DNA from: Eubacteriales Family XIII. Incertae Sedis bacterium
GTDB taxonomy: Bacteria; Bacillota; Clostridia; Peptostreptococcales; Anaerovoracaceae
Reading direction: 5' to 3'
NCBI GenBank assembly: GCA_031254995.1
Contig: JAIRTJ010000181.1
Location: 1-7,532 of the forward strand
Length of the DNA: 7,532 nucleotides
Part shown: positions 6,228 through 7,532 of the stretch, piece after piece
Layout: every line of letters begins with the position of its first letter
Numbering within the stretch: position 1 is the stretch's first letter
The notes under the pieces: generated by a model
The model's database searches: none
Told to the model about the DNA's origin: nothing
The model's input: the letters and a program-made list of their open reading frames with translations, nothing else
Made by a program: the position numbers and the translations under genes

Positions 6228-6710
6228 TTATCCGGTCAGAATATTTACGATATCCGTTACAGACGCACCTGTCGGAATATCGAACCCACCTGCTTTCAGC
6301 TTTGATTCCGCGTTCATTTCATTGACCGCGGACAGAAATTCATCCGTTGATTTTATCAGGCCTTCTTCCGATAAGTTGCTCGCAATTTCAGAAGTCGCTT
6401 GACCGATCTCCACAACGAATTTGGCGGAGGTCGGTTGCTCGGGAGGCTGCTCTTCGGAATTTTCACCTGTGACGCCCTCGGTGTTTTCGGGCGGTTGCGT
6501 CGATGAGCTGTCGTCTGTCGACGGCGTTTCGGATTCCTCGATTTGAGCGGGCGTCGTTTCTTCCGAATCGGTGATCTTCGTCCCCGTCGCCTCGTCGCCG
6601 CCGGGGAATTCCATGATGGCGTCCACGCGCGACCAGATGATCAACCCCGCGACCGCGATGATCGCGATCGCGACAAAGATGTCGCTCTTGCTGTACAGGA
6701 AATTTCTCAT
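6228..6710 (-). CDS. Small membrane-anchored protein with MltG/YceG-like N-terminal domain
   Basis: This 160-aa protein has a short cytoplasmic N-terminus, one membrane segment (about 11-26, IFVAIAIIAVAGLIIW), an acidic Ser/Thr/Pro/Glu-rich linker (about 35-95), and a small C-terminal domain (about 97-160). The last part resembles the LysM-like subdomain at the start of the endolytic transglycosylase MltG (YceG). It has a strand followed by SEIASNLSEEGLIKSTDEF (107-125), then LKAGGFDIPTGASVTDIVNIL (138-158), matching the family's GvIks...lkaGtY...g.s..eil pattern. The large catalytic region of MltG is absent and the frame ends normally with TAA, so this is not a lytic enzyme by itself. The domain probably sits outside the membrane and may bind peptidoglycan. 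ATG 6710 has no SD, and an in-frame stop lies just upstream. Function is unknown. Confidence 0.75.
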   Translation of the reverse strand: MRNFLYSKSDIFVAIAIIAVAGLIIWSRVDAIMEFPGGDEATGTKITDSEETTPAQIEESETPSTDDSSSTQPPENTEGVTGENSEEQPPEQPTSAKFVVEIGQATSEIASNLSEEGLIKSTDEFLSAVNEMNAESKLKAGGFDIPTGASVTDIVNILTG

Positions 6711-6721
6711 ACAATAAATAT

Positions 6722-6727
6722 ATCATA
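6722..6727 (-). promoter_or_regulatory. Candidate -10 box for the MltG-like gene
   Basis: The minus strand reads TATGAT at 6727-6722, one mismatch from TATAAT and 11 nt before the ATG at 6710. Transcription would begin about 4-6 nt before the start codon, so the mRNA would be nearly leaderless, which fits the missing Shine-Dalgarno. I see no convincing -35 at 16-18 nt. Confidence 0.35.
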
Positions 6728-6785
6728 TTCGCGCAAATAAGACAAGGAATGGGGTGGGAAAACGTTCGGAATTTCTGCTGAAATT

Positions 6786-7532
6786 CTACTGCGTCGATAC
6801 CGCAATCATGGTGATGTTCGCGACGATGAAGGCCGCGAATACGACGATCACTGAGACCCCGGAAAATGCATAACGGAAAGCGTTAGGCATGGCGGGTTTG
6901 CCGCGCGCGATCTGTTCCCGCAGGATTGATCGATTTCGCACGAGCAGGAAGACGGAAACGATGCAGATCGCGAACATGACATAGATCGCAGTTTCCGCGC
7001 CGAACAGGAACTCCGTACCCAAGGCGGAACTGTTGATCAGGATATGCAGGAGCATGGACCATCTAATGGAATACCTGTGAGCCGTGTAGGCCAAGATCGC
7101 GCCGACGAGAAACGCAAAGGCAGCTTGGTAGAGATAGATGTGATACAGCCCGAAGAACAGAGACGACATCACAATGGCGTAGTTTGCGCCGAAGCGTTCC
7201 AAATGCTTCATGATCGCGCCGCGAAATATGATCTCTTCCATGATCGGACCGAGAAGCATCGCATAGAGCAGACCGATGGGATTCATGAGCGCGTTCATGC
7301 TCGACGCATAGAGCGTCATCGCGGAGAGTCCGAATTGCCCCAAGACGTATTCGAAAACCATGCTGACCGCGCTAAAGATCCACTGCGCGCCCATGGCGAC
7401 GACAAATATCTTCAGAAAGAGCGTCGGCGGCATCTTCTCGCGTTTTTCAACGAGATCCGAGGTGAAGAGTCGCTTTTTTCGCAAAACGAGAAACAGAGGC
7501 AACCCCGCAGCCATGCTTATCAACGAAATCAA
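6786..7532 (-). CDS. CPBP-family (CAAX/Abi) intramembrane glutamic protease, 5' end cut by window edge
   Basis: This polytopic membrane protein belongs to the CPBP family (Rce1-like proteases, often labelled CAAX amino-terminal protease or Abi). The three active-site motifs are all present, numbered from the window-edge codon: EEIIFR (99-104, the catalytic EExxxR), FGLYH (127-131, FxxxH) and HILIN (163-167, HxxxN). It is therefore probably active. About six to seven hydrophobic segments are visible: 3-17, 38-61, 85-99, 118-133, 137-149, 178-197 and 223-245. The frame runs to the last base, and the TTG there is unlikely to be the true start, so N-terminal residues are probably missing. Known bacterial relatives act in bacteriocin self-immunity or protein maturation, but no bacteriocin gene is visible here, so the substrate is unknown. 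The stop lies 75 nt before the MltG-like gene on the same strand. Confidence 0.9.
   Translation of the reverse strand: MISLISMAAGLPLFLVLRKKRLFTSDLVEKREKMPPTLFLKIFVVAMGAQWIFSAVSMVFEYVLGQFGLSAMTLYASSMNALMNPIGLLYAMLLGPIMEEIIFRGAIMKHLERFGANYAIVMSSLFFGLYHIYLYQAAFAFLVGAILAYTAHRYSIRWSMLLHILINSSALGTEFLFGAETAIYVMFAICIVSVFLLVRNRSILREQIARGKPAMPNAFRYAFSGVSVIVVFAAFIVANITMIAVSTQ

Noticed and set aside
5462..6325. 287-aa plus-strand ORF opposite fba and the end of the MltG-like gene
   Set aside because: It is antisense to the clearly recognised aldolase and shows no domain or SD. The long open frame follows from the codon bias of the opposite strand.
6786..7532. Abortive-infection defence or bacteriocin immunity role for the CPBP protease
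   Set aside because: The family is widespread with many roles, and no toxin, bacteriocin or phage-defence partner is visible nearby.

Overview
This window looks like ordinary core-metabolism chromosome from a GC-moderate Gram-positive anaerobe, most likely an uncultured member of Clostridia (Bacillota). The evidence is strong AGGAGG ribosome binding sites, a long-type nicotinate phosphoribosyltransferase, a class II aldolase of the clostridial type, a CPBP-family membrane protease and a palindromic intergenic repeat. The placement is an inference from protein style, not from a marker gene. I see no phage, insertion sequence, CRISPR array, tRNA or rRNA.

Layout. Positions 1-325 hold no convincing gene. 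They contain two identical 79-bp copies of a hairpin-rich repeat (1-79 and 119-197) separated by a third hairpin. A consensus extended -10 box follows at the end of the second copy, and then a leader of about 120 nt with strong folding potential. A plus-strand operon follows: pncB (326-1768), ilvE (1765-2835), ilvB (2848-4476) and ilvN (4549-5034). Start codons are supported by Shine-Dalgarno sequences for ilvE, ilvB and ilvN. ilvN starts at a GTG. A strong hairpin at 5102-5127 separates this operon from three minus-strand genes converging on it: fba (stop at 5165), a small membrane-anchored MltG/YceG-like protein (6228-6710) and a CPBP intramembrane protease cut by the right edge of the window (6786-7532).

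How the genes work together. ilvB and ilvN encode the two subunits of acetohydroxyacid synthase, the first shared step of valine, leucine and isoleucine synthesis. ilvE encodes the PLP aminotransferase that performs the last step. pncB salvages nicotinate into the NAD pool and is tied to ilvE by a 4-bp overlap, an unusual partnership. fba is a glycolytic aldolase and appears to be its own unit. The two envelope-type genes upstream of it are not obviously related to it.

I found no convincing undescribed multi-gene system. The points most worth a second look are the tandem repeat that supplies the promoter -10 box, the structured pncB leader, the pncB-ilv gene coupling, the replacement of the substrate-selecting Trp in IlvB by Ile, and the MltG-like protein that lacks a catalytic domain and appears to be leaderless.
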